This document shows, piece by piece, positions 54,023 to 63,283 of a DNA stretch of 64,000 bases. The DNA lies in the NCBI RefSeq assembly GCF_000488275.1, contig NZ_KI530762.1, forward strand, positions 1,582,971 to 1,646,970, in the 5' to 3' direction. This DNA is from Acinetobacter brisouii CIP 110357. Lineage in GTDB: Bacteria > Pseudomonadota > Gammaproteobacteria > Pseudomonadales > Moraxellaceae. The stretch's first letter is position 1. The number at the start of each line of letters is the position of its first letter. Under the pieces are notes generated by a model that was given only the letters and a program-made list of their open reading frames with translations, was not told the origin of the DNA and ran no database searches. Made by a program: the position numbers and the translations under genes.

Positions 54023-55426
54023 CTAAATATGAATCGCGCGTTGCATGGATGCCAAAATCGATTCATGCATCGCTTCCGACAAGGTCGGATGTGGAAAAAT
54101 TACCTGTGCCAGTGTGGCATCGGTCGCTTCGAGATATTTGGCAATCGCAAAGCCTTGAATATGCTCGGTAACTTCATGTCCAACCATGTGTGCACCCAGT
54201 AATTCACCTGTTTCCGCATGAATAATGGTTTTGACAAAGCCAGCACTATCGCCAAGTGCCAATGCTTTACCATTGGCAGAGAGTGGAAACTTGCCAATAT
54301 GGATAGGCAAGTTTTGTGCTTTAGCCGCCGCTTCATGCAACCCGATACTCGCCACTTGCGGATGAGTAAAAATACAGCCTGGGATCTGACTGCGATCTAA
54401 GGCATGCACACCCTGCACCCCCGCAATTTTCTCGACACATAAAACTGCTTCATGGCTGGCTTTATGCGCCAGACACGGCGCACCCGCAACATCACCAATC
54501 GCATACAGCCCTACGACATTGGTTTTGCAGTAGGCATCGGTCTGGATAAAGCCTTGAGGATTCAGCTCAACACCTAAATCTTCCAAACCCAAATTAGCAG
54601 TGTTGGGCTGCACCCCAATCGCTGAAAGTACCCGATCAAACTCGAGTGTCTGTTCACCTTGTGGCGTAGTCAGCACACATTGCACTTGTTCATTCAGAAT
54701 ACGGATGCTTTGAATCGCCGATTGGGTCAGCACCTGCATGCCTTTTTGCTGAAACTGTTTTTGTACGTACTGGGCAACTTCAGCATCTTCAGTCGGTAAA
54801 ATTTGCTTGGCAATATCAATCAGCGTGACCTGACAGCCCAAGTCCTGATACAAACTGGCAAATTCGCTGCCGATTGCGCCCGAACCCACCACCAGCAAAC
54901 GCTGTGGCAATTGTTCAGGGACTAATGCTTCTTTATAACTCCAGACATATTTGCCATCGACAGGGAGTTGTGGCAAATGTCGTGCCTGTGCGCCTGTCGC
55001 CAAGATAATATGTGGCGCAGTTAAAATCTGCTGTTGCCCCTTGGCATCGGTCAGTTGCAGGGTTTCTTTGCCAATCAGTTTGGCTTTGGCATCGAACACC
55101 GTGACCTGATTTTTTTTCAGCAAATGGGCAATACCCTGTACCAGTTGTGCTGACACCTGACGGCTATGCTTGATCAGTTGTTGCAGGTCAAACTCAAGCT
55201 GTGACACCTGAAAGCCAAACTGCCCCGCATGTTTAAACTGAGTTGCCAGTTCTGCGCCTGCGAGTAAGGCTTTAGTGGGAATACAGCCCCAGTTCAGACA
55301 AATGCCACCTAAATGCTGTGCTTCAACTATCGCCGTATTTAGCCCGAGTTGGGCTGCACGAATGGCAGCCACATACCCTCCTGGTCCAGCACCCACCACC
55401 ACAACATCAAATTGTGTTTCTGACAT
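54023..55426 (-). CDS. acoD: Dihydrolipoyl dehydrogenase of acetoin complex
   Basis: E3 component re-oxidising dihydrolipoyl groups on AcoC with NAD+. 467 residues, no lipoyl domain. FAD site DVVVVGAGPGGYVAAIRAAQLG, redox disulfide GGICLNWGCIPTKALL, NAD site LLVVGSGAIGSEFASLYQDLG, and the C-terminal His-Glu pair IFPHPTLSEAMHE. It starts 10 bases after acoC in the aco operon, so it is a pathway-dedicated E3, also called AcoL. Confidence 0.93.
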   Translation of the reverse strand: MSETQFDVVVVGAGPGGYVAAIRAAQLGLNTAIVEAQHLGGICLNWGCIPTKALLAGAELATQFKHAGQFGFQVSQLEFDLQQLIKHSRQVSAQLVQGIAHLLKKNQVTVFDAKAKLIGKETLQLTDAKGQQQILTAPHIILATGAQARHLPQLPVDGKYVWSYKEALVPEQLPQRLLVVGSGAIGSEFASLYQDLGCQVTLIDIAKQILPTEDAEVAQYVQKQFQQKGMQVLTQSAIQSIRILNEQVQCVLTTPQGEQTLEFDRVLSAIGVQPNTANLGLEDLGVELNPQGFIQTDAYCKTNVVGLYAIGDVAGAPCLAHKASHEAVLCVEKIAGVQGVHALDRSQIPGCIFTHPQVASIGLHEAAAKAQNLPIHIGKFPLSANGKALALGDSAGFVKTIIHAETGELLGAHMVGHEVTEHIQGFAIAKYLEATDATLAQVIFPHPTLSEAMHESILASMQRAIHI

Positions 55427-55436
55427 GTGGCTTCTC

Positions 55437-56993
55437 CTAGACCAAAATCAAAGCAGGGTTTTCAACAAACTGCTTAAAGCTTGCTAAAAATTTTGCCCCA
55501 ACTGCGCCGTCAATCACGCGATGATCACACGACAAAGTCACAGTCACAATTTGCCGAACCACAATTTCACCTTGCTCAACCACAGCACGTGCTTCGGATG
55601 CACCGAGTGCCATAATCGCGCCTTGTGGCGGATTGATAATCGCATCAAACTGTTTAATGCCAAGCATGCCCAAATTGGAAATACTGAAGCTACCGCCCTG
55701 AAACTCGTCAGGTTGTAATTTTCCAGTTTTGGCACGGGTTGCCAGATCGCGCATTTCGGTTGAAATTTCAGACAATGATTTTTGATTGGCAGCTTTCACA
55801 ATCGGGGTGATTAAACCATTGGGAATTGCCACCGCCACCGAAATATCGGCCTGAGCAAATTGCAAAATCGACTGGGTCGCTTCGTCAAACTGCACATTGA
55901 CCTCAGGCACTTTAAGTAATGCCGCCGCCGCCGCTTTAATTAACATATCGTTAATCGATAATTTCACCTGTGGAACGCTATCATTAATTTGCTTACGCAG
56001 GTTTTGCATAGCCTCAACATTGAGATCCACTGTTAAACGGAAATGCGGGGCATTACGTTTCGCTGCTTGCAGGCGCGAAGCAATCGCTTTACGCATGGCA
56101 TTTAAGGCAATCGAAGTGACCTGATTTTTTGGTGCAGCTTCTGAACTGGTCGCAGAAGATTCAGCACATACTGTACTTGGATTCTCGCGATAATACAGCG
56201 CTTCGACATCCTCCTTGCACACGCGTCCACGCGAACCTGACACACGGCAGTCATGCAGGTTAATGCCCCACTGTTTCGCCAAACGGCGCGCCACAGGCGT
56301 TGCCAAAACATTGCTATCATCAGCAGTAGATTTAGCGACTTTTCCAGAAGACTGGGCTTGAGCTTTTACATCAGGCCATTGTCCGCCCGCAGTACGCACT
56401 GCAGTTTGAATATCCTGAACGCTGATACGCCCTTCACGCCCTGAACCTGAAACTTTTGCCAAATTCACATTGTGTTTTGCAGCCAGTTTAAGCGCATGTG
56501 GCGTCGTGAAAAGTTCAACATCGGCTTGAAAGCCTTGCAATGCTGCTGGCACAACATAACCTGTTTGCGTCGTTGCAGATGCTTTAGCGACTGGCACAGC
56601 CGCATTTGCCACAGGTATAGGCTGTGCTGCGACTTCAGCTTGCGGTGCGGTTGCCGCGACAGCAGTTTCAGCCTGAACCACAGGGGCGGCATTGGCTGTT
56701 GCACCACCTAAAGACTGTACAAATTTGTCAATTTCAGCATCGGAAACATTGCTTTCCGCACAGATGGCAATTGATCCACCGACAGGTAAAGTATCGCCAT
56801 CTTTGGCAATAATTTTACGCAACGTTCCATCAAAGGGAGCTTCTAACACATTGACGATTTTAGTGGTTTCAATTTCACAAATTTCCTGACCTTTGGTGAA
56901 GCTGTCACCTTCCTGAATCAGCCATTGTGCAATCGTACCTTCTTCCATCGACAATCCCCATTTCGGGATTTCTAAGGTTCTGATTTCGCTCAT
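55437..56993 (-). CDS. acoC: Acetoin dehydrogenase E2 (dihydrolipoamide acetyltransferase)
   Basis: Core acetyltransferase passing the acetyl group from acetoin to CoA. About 518 residues from the ATG at 56993. Order: lipoyl domain (lysine in CEIETTKIVNVLE), Ala/Val-rich linker, then two E3-binding-type segments (HALKLAAKHNVNLAKVSGSGREGRISVQDI and VARRLAKQWGINLHDCRVSGSRGRVCKEDV), then the 2-oxoacid dehydrogenase acyltransferase domain ending in the catalytic SCDHRVIDGAVG. Two binding domains are unusual, as one is typical. It starts one base from acoB. Confidence 0.9.
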   Translation of the reverse strand: MSEIRTLEIPKWGLSMEEGTIAQWLIQEGDSFTKGQEICEIETTKIVNVLEAPFDGTLRKIIAKDGDTLPVGGSIAICAESNVSDAEIDKFVQSLGGATANAAPVVQAETAVAATAPQAEVAAQPIPVANAAVPVAKASATTQTGYVVPAALQGFQADVELFTTPHALKLAAKHNVNLAKVSGSGREGRISVQDIQTAVRTAGGQWPDVKAQAQSSGKVAKSTADDSNVLATPVARRLAKQWGINLHDCRVSGSRGRVCKEDVEALYYRENPSTVCAESSATSSEAAPKNQVTSIALNAMRKAIASRLQAAKRNAPHFRLTVDLNVEAMQNLRKQINDSVPQVKLSINDMLIKAAAAALLKVPEVNVQFDEATQSILQFAQADISVAVAIPNGLITPIVKAANQKSLSEISTEMRDLATRAKTGKLQPDEFQGGSFSISNLGMLGIKQFDAIINPPQGAIMALGASEARAVVEQGEIVVRQIVTVTLSCDHRVIDGAVGAKFLASFKQFVENPALILV

Positions 56994-56994
56994 C

Positions 56995-58014
56995 CTAAGC
57001 CTCCAATACTTTACGCACTGCCTGTTCAATTCGTTCTACGCTTGGCATCCATTCTTTTTCTAATACAGGTGAAAATGGCACAGGCGTATGTGGTGGGGTG
57101 ACGAGTTCAATCGGCGCTTTTAAATAATAGAAACCTTTTTGTGCAATCAAGGCAGCAACATCGTGCCCGAAACCACAGCGTGCTGCCGACTCATCCACAA
57201 TCACCACACGTCCAGTTGAAGCAACCGACTCCAAAATACCTTCTTCATCCAAAGGTGAAATGGTACGCGGATCAACCACTTCCACTGAAATGCCTTCTTT
57301 GGCAAGTTTGTCAGCGACTTCATTGGCACGGTGTACCATCAAACCGAGTGCAATAATGGTAATGTCAGTCCCTTGACGGGTGTAATTCGCGACACCAAAT
57401 GGAATGGTATAGGCTTCATCTGGGACTTCGCCTTTAATGTCATACAGCATTTTGTGCTCACAAAATACTACAGGGTCGTCATCACGAATCGCTTGGATAA
57501 GTAAACCTTTCACATCATACGGGCTTGATGGCACCACCACTTTTAACCCTGGCACAGAAGTAAAAACGTTATACGGTGATTGTGAATGTTGTGCAGCCGC
57601 TGAAAAACCTGCACCAATCATGCCGCGTACGACCATTGGCGCTTTGGCTTTACCACCAAACATATAGCGGAATTTTGCAGCTTGGTTATACAGCATGTCA
57701 TGACACACACCGTAAAAATCCATAAACATCAAATCCACCACAGGTCGCAAACCTGTTGCCGATGCACCTGCTGCCATCCCCACCAATGCTGATTCGGTAA
57801 TTGGCGTGTCAATCACACGTTCCGAACCAAATTCTGTCCATAACCCTTTGGTCACGCCCAATACGCCACCAAAACCTTCTAATTTATTTTCATCGGTATT
57901 TTTACCACCATGTCCACCACGAACATCTTCACCCATCACCACCACAGTCGGGTCACGGCGCATTTCCAACTCAATGGCTTCTTTCACAGCATTACGATAA
58001 CTTTTATTTGGCAT
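56995..58014 (-). CDS. acoB: Acetoin dehydrogenase E1 beta subunit
   Basis: Beta subunit of the thiamine-diphosphate E1 that cleaves acetoin to acetaldehyde and a lipoyl-bound acetyl group. 339 residues: MGEDVRGGHGGKNTDENKLEGFGGVLGVTKGL, then DTPITESALVGMAAGASATGLRPVVDLMFMDF. The extra GG-rich N-terminal loop is typical of AcoB-like E1 beta. 26 bases after acoA; acoC begins one base past its stop. Confidence 0.93.
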   Translation of the reverse strand: MPNKSYRNAVKEAIELEMRRDPTVVVMGEDVRGGHGGKNTDENKLEGFGGVLGVTKGLWTEFGSERVIDTPITESALVGMAAGASATGLRPVVDLMFMDFYGVCHDMLYNQAAKFRYMFGGKAKAPMVVRGMIGAGFSAAAQHSQSPYNVFTSVPGLKVVVPSSPYDVKGLLIQAIRDDDPVVFCEHKMLYDIKGEVPDEAYTIPFGVANYTRQGTDITIIALGLMVHRANEVADKLAKEGISVEVVDPRTISPLDEEGILESVASTGRVVIVDESAARCGFGHDVAALIAQKGFYYLKAPIELVTPPHTPVPFSPVLEKEWMPSVERIEQAVRKVLEA

Positions 58015-58040
58015 CTTGCTATTCCCTTAACTCTTTTCCC

Positions 58041-59009
58041 TTAATAGGAAACGTAAACGTCGGTGAGTAATTGTTCTGGTTGTGGGTAAGCGGCTGCACG
58101 CGCCCTTACCACGGCATCATCTACATTGGCTTTCGCTGCCGCATCAATTGCATCTAGCTTGGCAACATCGACTTTACCTTTGACTTTTTTACGGAAAATT
58201 TTCAGTGGGTCTTTATGTTCTTTGACATACTCAACCTCTTCCTTGGAGCGGATCAATCCCGGATCGCCTTCAAAGTGTCCATAAAAACGGTTGGTCACGG
58301 TTTCAATCACACTTGGCCCTTCACCACGGCGCGCACGCTCAATGGCTTTTTGTGCGGCTTCATACACGGCAAAAAAGTCTGTACCATCGACCTTGACCGC
58401 AGGTAAACCAAAGCCTGCCGCACGCCCTGCAATATCTTTACTGCCAACCGCGTAGTCGTGTCCTGTACCTTCACCAAAGCCATTGTTTTCAAATACAAAA
58501 ATAACTGGAAGATTCAGCACCACAGCCATATTCATCGCTTCGAAGGTCAAGCCTTGGTTAGAACCACCATCACCTGTAAACGACAGCCCAATACCGCCTG
58601 TTTTCAGGGTTTTCGCGGTCAATGCAGCACCAATTGCCAAAGGAGGGCCACCGCCCACAATTCCGTTTGCGCCGAGCATTCCCTTGTCCAGATCGGCAAT
58701 ATGCATCGAACCGCCTTTACCACGGCAAAGACCATCATCTTTCCCAAAAATTTCCAGCATCATGGCGTGAATATCACAGCCCTTGGCAATACAGTGCCCA
58801 TGTCCACGGTGGGTTGAAGTGATGTAGTCTTTATCGGTCAGATTTTCACAGATACCCACTGCGACCGCTTCTTCACCGCTATATAAGTGAATGAACCCTG
58901 GAATATCACCATTGGTATTTTCTTCGTGAAGTCGATCTTCAAACTCACGAATATCCCGCATACGTTTATATGCGGCAAGTAATTGCTCTTCAGTAAGCTG
59001 CATGTCCAT
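58041..59009 (-). CDS. acoA: Acetoin dehydrogenase E1 alpha subunit
   Basis: Thiamine-diphosphate-binding subunit of the acetoin-cleaving E1, 322 residues. Diphosphate motif: SFTGDGGSNQGLTFEAMNMAVVLNLPVIFVFENN, with GDG and the NN end. YITSTHRGHGHCIAKG and RGKGGSMHIADL are conserved E1 alpha features. First gene of the minus-strand aco operon; the 420-base upstream region is shared with lipA. Confidence 0.94.
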   Translation of the reverse strand: MDMQLTEEQLLAAYKRMRDIREFEDRLHEENTNGDIPGFIHLYSGEEAVAVGICENLTDKDYITSTHRGHGHCIAKGCDIHAMMLEIFGKDDGLCRGKGGSMHIADLDKGMLGANGIVGGGPPLAIGAALTAKTLKTGGIGLSFTGDGGSNQGLTFEAMNMAVVLNLPVIFVFENNGFGEGTGHDYAVGSKDIAGRAAGFGLPAVKVDGTDFFAVYEAAQKAIERARRGEGPSVIETVTNRFYGHFEGDPGLIRSKEEVEYVKEHKDPLKIFRKKVKGKVDVAKLDAIDAAAKANVDDAVVRARAAAYPQPEQLLTDVYVSY

Positions 59010-59429
59010 ATCCCTTATATTTTAAAATTGCCTTTAAAATAAAATTAACCCGATGATTTTATTTATATTTAAATCACCAATATAAAACTCTTTCACAAAT
59101 CCATTTAACCCATCTCATCCAATGATTAAATAATCATGAAAAGTCTATTTATATAAAATCAAAACCCTCATTTTTCATATTAGACTAAAAAATTTTTTAA
59201 TTTAAGTTTAAACAAAATACAAATAAAACAAAGATTTAAAAGATGAAATATAAATGTAATTTTTTATTAATAATCAATTTCTTACAAAAACAAACTTTCA
59301 ACCAACCTTTGTCTGATAATCTAAAGTGCTGCTATTTAAATAAATATGATATTTTATTTTAAAAATAGAATAATTCATATTTATTCCGAGCAAATCAATC
59401 AATTTAAACTACATAAGGATATGTTTTAA
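59010..59429. other. Divergent promoter region acoA/lipA
   Basis: 420 very AT-rich bases with no gene. A perfect 16-base palindrome, ATGATTAAATAATCAT, lies at 59122-59137. There is no sigma-54 motif, unlike acetoin operons controlled by the AAA+ type AcoR. Candidate site for the GAF-domain regulator or a nucleoid protein. Confidence 0.5.
59122..59137. promoter_or_regulatory. Palindrome in the aco promoter region
   Basis: ATGATTA / TAATCAT arms separated by AA, about 115 bases before acoA. AT-rich, so chance occurrence is possible. Confidence 0.3.
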
Positions 59430-60392
59430 ATGTCACAAAATATAAAACCAATACAGGGAGATAAATTACGTGGTGCGGATAAACTGGCACGTATTCCCGT
59501 TAAAGTTATTCCCAGTGAACATTTACCGAAAAAACCGCAGTGGATACGCAGTAAAATCAGCGATCCAGAAGAAATTAAGCGCATTCAGCGTTTATTACGT
59601 CAGCAAAAATTGCATACCGTGTGTGAAGAAGCCGCATGCCCCAACCTACCGCAATGCTTTGGCAGTGGCACAGCAACATTTATGATCATGGGTGATATTT
59701 GCACGCGACGTTGCCCATTTTGCGATGTGGCACATGGTCGACCGCTGGCTCTCGATGCCGATGAACCGATGCATCTTGCTGAAACCGTGGCACGTTTAAA
59801 CCTAAATTATGTGGTGATTACTTCAGTGGATCGGGATGATCTGGTCGATGGTGGCGCGCAGCATTTTGTAGATTGTATTACAGCAATTCGTACACATAGC
59901 CCAGAAACGCGGATTGAAATTTTAGTGCCCGATTTTCGTGGGCGTATGCCGTTGGCACTGGATATTTTAAGTCGCTGCCCGCCTGATGTGTTTAATCACA
60001 ATATTGAAACCGTGCCACGGTTGTATAAAGCCATGCGCCCAGGTTCAGACTATCAGCACTCGCTCAACCTGCTTCAGCAGTTTAAACAACGCTGTCCCGA
60101 TATTTTGACCAAATGTGGCTTGATGGTCGGTTTAGGTGAGATCGAAGCTGAGGTTTTGGCATTATTGAATGATTTGAAAGATCATGCTGTGGATTTGGTC
60201 ACCATTGGACAATATTTACAACCTAGTCCTGCGCATGCTCCGATTCAACGCTTTGTCGACCCTGCCGAGTTTCAGCGTTATCAGACACATGGCAAACATT
60301 TGCAGTTTTTTAACCTGTGGAGTGCGCCGATGGTACGTTCCAGTTACTTTGCCGACAAGCAATACTTCGGAGAAAATCTACCTGTTTTCTAA
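59430..60392 (+). CDS. lipA: Lipoyl synthase, acetoin-cluster copy
   Basis: Radical-SAM enzyme inserting two sulfurs into octanoyl groups to make lipoate. 320 residues: the auxiliary cluster cysteines are in [12 protein letters not shown], the radical-SAM cluster is [16 protein letters not shown], and the C-terminal [11 protein letters not shown] gives the serine ligand region. Divergent from acoA, so it probably serves lipoylation of AcoC. A housekeeping lipA is expected elsewhere in the genome. AAGGAT lies upstream of the ATG. Confidence 0.92.
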   Translation: MSQNIKPIQGDKLRGADKLARIPVKVIPSEHLPKKPQWIRSKISDPEEIKRIQRLLRQQKLHTVCEEAACPNLPQCFGSGTATFMIMGDICTRRCPFCDVAHGRPLALDADEPMHLAETVARLNLNYVVITSVDRDDLVDGGAQHFVDCITAIRTHSPETRIEILVPDFRGRMPLALDILSRCPPDVFNHNIETVPRLYKAMRPGSDYQHSLNLLQQFKQRCPDILTKCGLMVGLGEIEAEVLALLNDLKDHAVDLVTIGQYLQPSPAHAPIQRFVDPAEFQRYQTHGKHLQFFNLWSAPMVRSSYFADKQYFGENLPVF

Positions 60393-60607
60393 TAACCATA
60401 TAAAAAACAAGTGTTTCATTTTATAGTTCACAAAGCACCGAAAAATTTTAACATTTTTTGAGCAAACTCATGCCACGATCTGCTATAAATTGGTGTTAGA
60501 AGATAAGTTGCACAAGATTTTAAAACAGTGAAAAAATACCAAGGCAAAATTCTGTTTTAAATCAAAAAAACTGTTTCTTTTCAGTGAAATTGAATGCACA
60601 AAACTGT

Positions 60608-60654
60608 GATGGGACATGCAAAATGCTCAACGGATACGAGCTCAGTGTCCCATC
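60608..60654 (+). promoter_or_regulatory. Nested stem-loop in the leader of the GAF regulator
   Basis: GATGGGACA (60608-60616) pairs exactly with TGTCCCATC (60646-60654). Inside, GCTC pairs with GAGC. It ends 6 bases before the Shine-Dalgarno AAGGA and 17 before the ATG at 60672. Possible leader control of translation, or chance if translation starts at 60594. Confidence 0.4.
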
Positions 60655-60671
60655 CTTTGAAGGATAACAAC

Positions 60672-61760
60672 ATGGATATGCAACACACGCGATTTTCTGG
60701 CACATCTACGGATTCAACTCTTTCTTTAACTGCCGCGCCTTTACTCTGTTTGGAACAGAATTGGCAGTCTTCATTATTTGGACGCAGTATTCAGCAAGGG
60801 CAACATGAGCTAGCCAGCATTGCTGATGAAGCAGGCATGGCGATTGGAGTCACGGACAGTTGTGGCACACTGCTATGGGCATGGAGTAGCAAAGTCATGC
60901 GCTCCTCTGCCGAACAAGTGCATTTTGTTGAAGGTGGACAATGGTCAACCCAGTCTGTCGGCACCAACGCGATTGGCATAGCGCTAAACACTCATCAAAC
61001 CAGTTGTGTCTATTCGCATGAGAACAGTATGAATAGTGTGCGTGACTGGGTGTGTTATGCCACACCGATTATTGACCCAAAAACCAAACAATATTATGGC
61101 ATTATGAATTTATCTGCCAAATATAAAAAACATAGTGCCTTGGGTAAACTGGCTGTGGAACGCTGTGCTGAGTTACTCAGTCAGGTATTTCATGCACAGC
61201 AACAAGATTGCCTGTCGATGAATCTATTTGGCACACCGCAAATCAGTTTCAATCAAACCATTCTCACCATAACCCAACGCCAAACCGAAATCTTATGTAT
61301 TCTGGCGCTTTGCCCCGCAGGAATTCAGCTCGATGAACTGCACTATGCCCTCTATGGCGACCGAGAAGTCAGTTTAACTACGCTCAAAGCTGAAATTTCT
61401 CAACTACGACATTTACTCAAAGGTGGGATTCAGTCGCGTTGTTATCGTCTGAATTGTGAGTTGCAATGCGACTTTCTCATGGCAGAAAAAGCCTTGAATG
61501 CAGGCTATATGCAAACCGTATTTAATTTATATAAAGGCGAGTTTTTACCGAAAACCGATAGCCCATTTTTACGGGCATGGCGTGATGCTTTCGATGCCCG
61601 TTTGAGTCATTATATTTATCATTGTCAGGATGCAAATTTGCTGCTGAATTTGGTCAATCGTGCGCCTGAACGCCTCGATGCAATAGAACGCTTACTGGAA
61701 ATCTTACCTGAAGACAGCCCATATTTAGACAAAGTACAAGCATTACTCGATCATAGTTAA
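60672..61760 (+). CDS. GAF-domain transcriptional regulator, AcoR-like sensor without AAA+
   Basis: A 362-residue protein. The N-terminal half resembles the sensor of AcoR: LASIADEAGMAIGVTDSCGTLLWAW, then QWSTQSVGTNAIGIALNTHQTSCVYSHENS and a GAF fold. It has no AAA+ domain (no GAFTGA) and no Fis helix. Instead a winged-helix-like segment (TQRQTEILCILALCPAGIQLDELHYALYG) and a BTAD-like helical piece (LYKGEFLPKTDSPFLRAWRDAF) follow. It likely activates the aco genes via sigma-70. ATG 60672 has AAGGA; an open frame extends to 60594. Confidence 0.75.
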   Translation: MDMQHTRFSGTSTDSTLSLTAAPLLCLEQNWQSSLFGRSIQQGQHELASIADEAGMAIGVTDSCGTLLWAWSSKVMRSSAEQVHFVEGGQWSTQSVGTNAIGIALNTHQTSCVYSHENSMNSVRDWVCYATPIIDPKTKQYYGIMNLSAKYKKHSALGKLAVERCAELLSQVFHAQQQDCLSMNLFGTPQISFNQTILTITQRQTEILCILALCPAGIQLDELHYALYGDREVSLTTLKAEISQLRHLLKGGIQSRCYRLNCELQCDFLMAEKALNAGYMQTVFNLYKGEFLPKTDSPFLRAWRDAFDARLSHYIYHCQDANLLLNLVNRAPERLDAIERLLEILPEDSPYLDKVQALLDHS

Positions 61761-61781
61761 ACCATCTAAAATAAGTTGATC

Positions 61782-61813
61782 ACCTGCCAATGTGTAGATT
61801 TAAGTTGGCAGGT
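61782..61813. terminator. Convergent hairpin after the GAF regulator
   Basis: ACCTGCCAA / TTGGCAGGT, nine perfect pairs with a 14-base loop, between two converging genes. It has no long T-run. Confidence 0.5.
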
Positions 61814-61819
61814 TGATGT

Positions 61820-63187
61820 TTACTCCACCGCGCCTTGTGGCTTTCTAAGATTCAACATCCACAACATGATCTGTAATACCAAAATACTTAAAACCCATAC
61901 AGGCATCAGAAAATAAAGCACCGCTAAAACAAACAAACTGATTCCACGCTGTACAGCATTGGCAGACTGCCATAAACGAAAAACTTGGCGATTTAAATGC
62001 TGTAAGGTCGAACGTACGTGTGCATAGCTCCACCATGCCCGATAGGCAAACGCCACCAAGATCAAAATCAACGCAGCACTCAGCACCAATACCAGTTGAT
62101 TCATCCCACAAAATAGCACCCCAATATGCGCATCAACTCCCCAACGGGTCAGCTTGGCAGACAGTGGGAACTTGGAAAATTCGATTTGATCGACCACTTT
62201 TTGCTGCTGCATATCCACCGCAATCGCATCGACCTGCACAGGCCAACGATGGCGCATTTCTTCAATTGTCCACGCTTTGTCACTGCTATAGCTCGGTTTA
62301 ATTTGCAGATATTCGGAAGTTAGTCCATTTTGCTGCGCCAGTTTTTCAATCACATCAAAATTTTTCAGTACTAAAGGCTGATGATGAACTGACATTTGCA
62401 TCGGCATATGATGCTCGGCATGTGCATCCATCGGCATAGACATGGGACTGAGCTGCGTATTGAGTGTTGGTGTATCGCTGTTTGCCAAGTGCCGCAGTTT
62501 GGCAATATTTGCCCCTGACCAGTTTGACCATGTCAGCCCTGTTGCCGAGAAAAACAGTAGCATTGGAAATACACTTAACCCCACCCAAGCATGCCAACGC
62601 AGATTTTTCTGCCGAGGGTGCTGTGTAGTCACCTTCATCTGTTGGCGTTTCCGATACCATTGCCATAACCCTGTCAGCGCAAAAATTCCGAGCCAACTGG
62701 CTGCCAACTCGCTGTAGGCGCGCCCAAACGTACCGAGCAACAAGTTGCGGTGCAGATTATCTAAAAAAGTACGAATCGGCAGCACACCACTTGTTCCATA
62801 GACAGGTAGCTGCCCCTGAACAGCGAGCGTATACGGATTAATAAAAACCGCATGACTATGCTCAGGGTCTTTCGGATCGAGATACAACACCCGTGTGGTC
62901 AAGTTCGGCTGCGGTGCTGGGCGAACGGCGGTAATCACAGCTTGTGCAGGCAAAACTGCTTGTGCCGCAGCAACTTGCAAACTGAGGACTTGTTCTGACT
63001 GAGACAGATCATGCACAGCAAATAACTGCTTTTGATACACCACATGCTCAAGCTGAGGGGTCAGTGCATATAGCAAACCTGTCAATGCAGCAATAAAAAT
63101 AAACGGCGCAACCAACACTCCAAGCTGGACATGCAACACATGTAACAGTTGATTGGAAAAGCGAGTTTGCGACGAGTTTTTCTGCAT
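61820..63187 (-). CDS. PepSY-associated transmembrane protein
   Basis: Inner-membrane protein of the PepSY-TM family often linked to iron or metal uptake, about 455 residues from ATG 63187 (the frame extends to a TTG at 63229). Membrane helices near the N-terminus (VLVAPFIFIAALTGLLYAL), at LRWHAWVGLSVFPMLLFFSATGLTW and two near the C-terminus. PepSY segments lie outside. A periplasmic stretch MSMPMDAHAEHHMPMQMSVHH is very rich in Met and His, as in copper-handling proteins. It is divergent from the small Met/His-rich gene. Confidence 0.82.
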   Translation of the reverse strand: MQKNSSQTRFSNQLLHVLHVQLGVLVAPFIFIAALTGLLYALTPQLEHVVYQKQLFAVHDLSQSEQVLSLQVAAAQAVLPAQAVITAVRPAPQPNLTTRVLYLDPKDPEHSHAVFINPYTLAVQGQLPVYGTSGVLPIRTFLDNLHRNLLLGTFGRAYSELAASWLGIFALTGLWQWYRKRQQMKVTTQHPRQKNLRWHAWVGLSVFPMLLFFSATGLTWSNWSGANIAKLRHLANSDTPTLNTQLSPMSMPMDAHAEHHMPMQMSVHHQPLVLKNFDVIEKLAQQNGLTSEYLQIKPSYSSDKAWTIEEMRHRWPVQVDAIAVDMQQQKVVDQIEFSKFPLSAKLTRWGVDAHIGVLFCGMNQLVLVLSAALILILVAFAYRAWWSYAHVRSTLQHLNRQVFRLWQSANAVQRGISLFVLAVLYFLMPVWVLSILVLQIMLWMLNLRKPQGAVE

Positions 63188-63283
63188 AAAACAGCCCAGA
63201 ACCTTCAAAAATAGGCTGCATCTTATCAATCTTGTGCTAGGCTGTGTACCTTTTTTGGGGAATGTCTAGGTTTAGACTCAGTC

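Noticed and set aside
59010..59429. Sigma-54 promoter for acoA, expected from other acetoin operons
   Set aside because: I searched the region for GG-N10-GC with TTGG/TTGC flanks on the acoA strand and found none.
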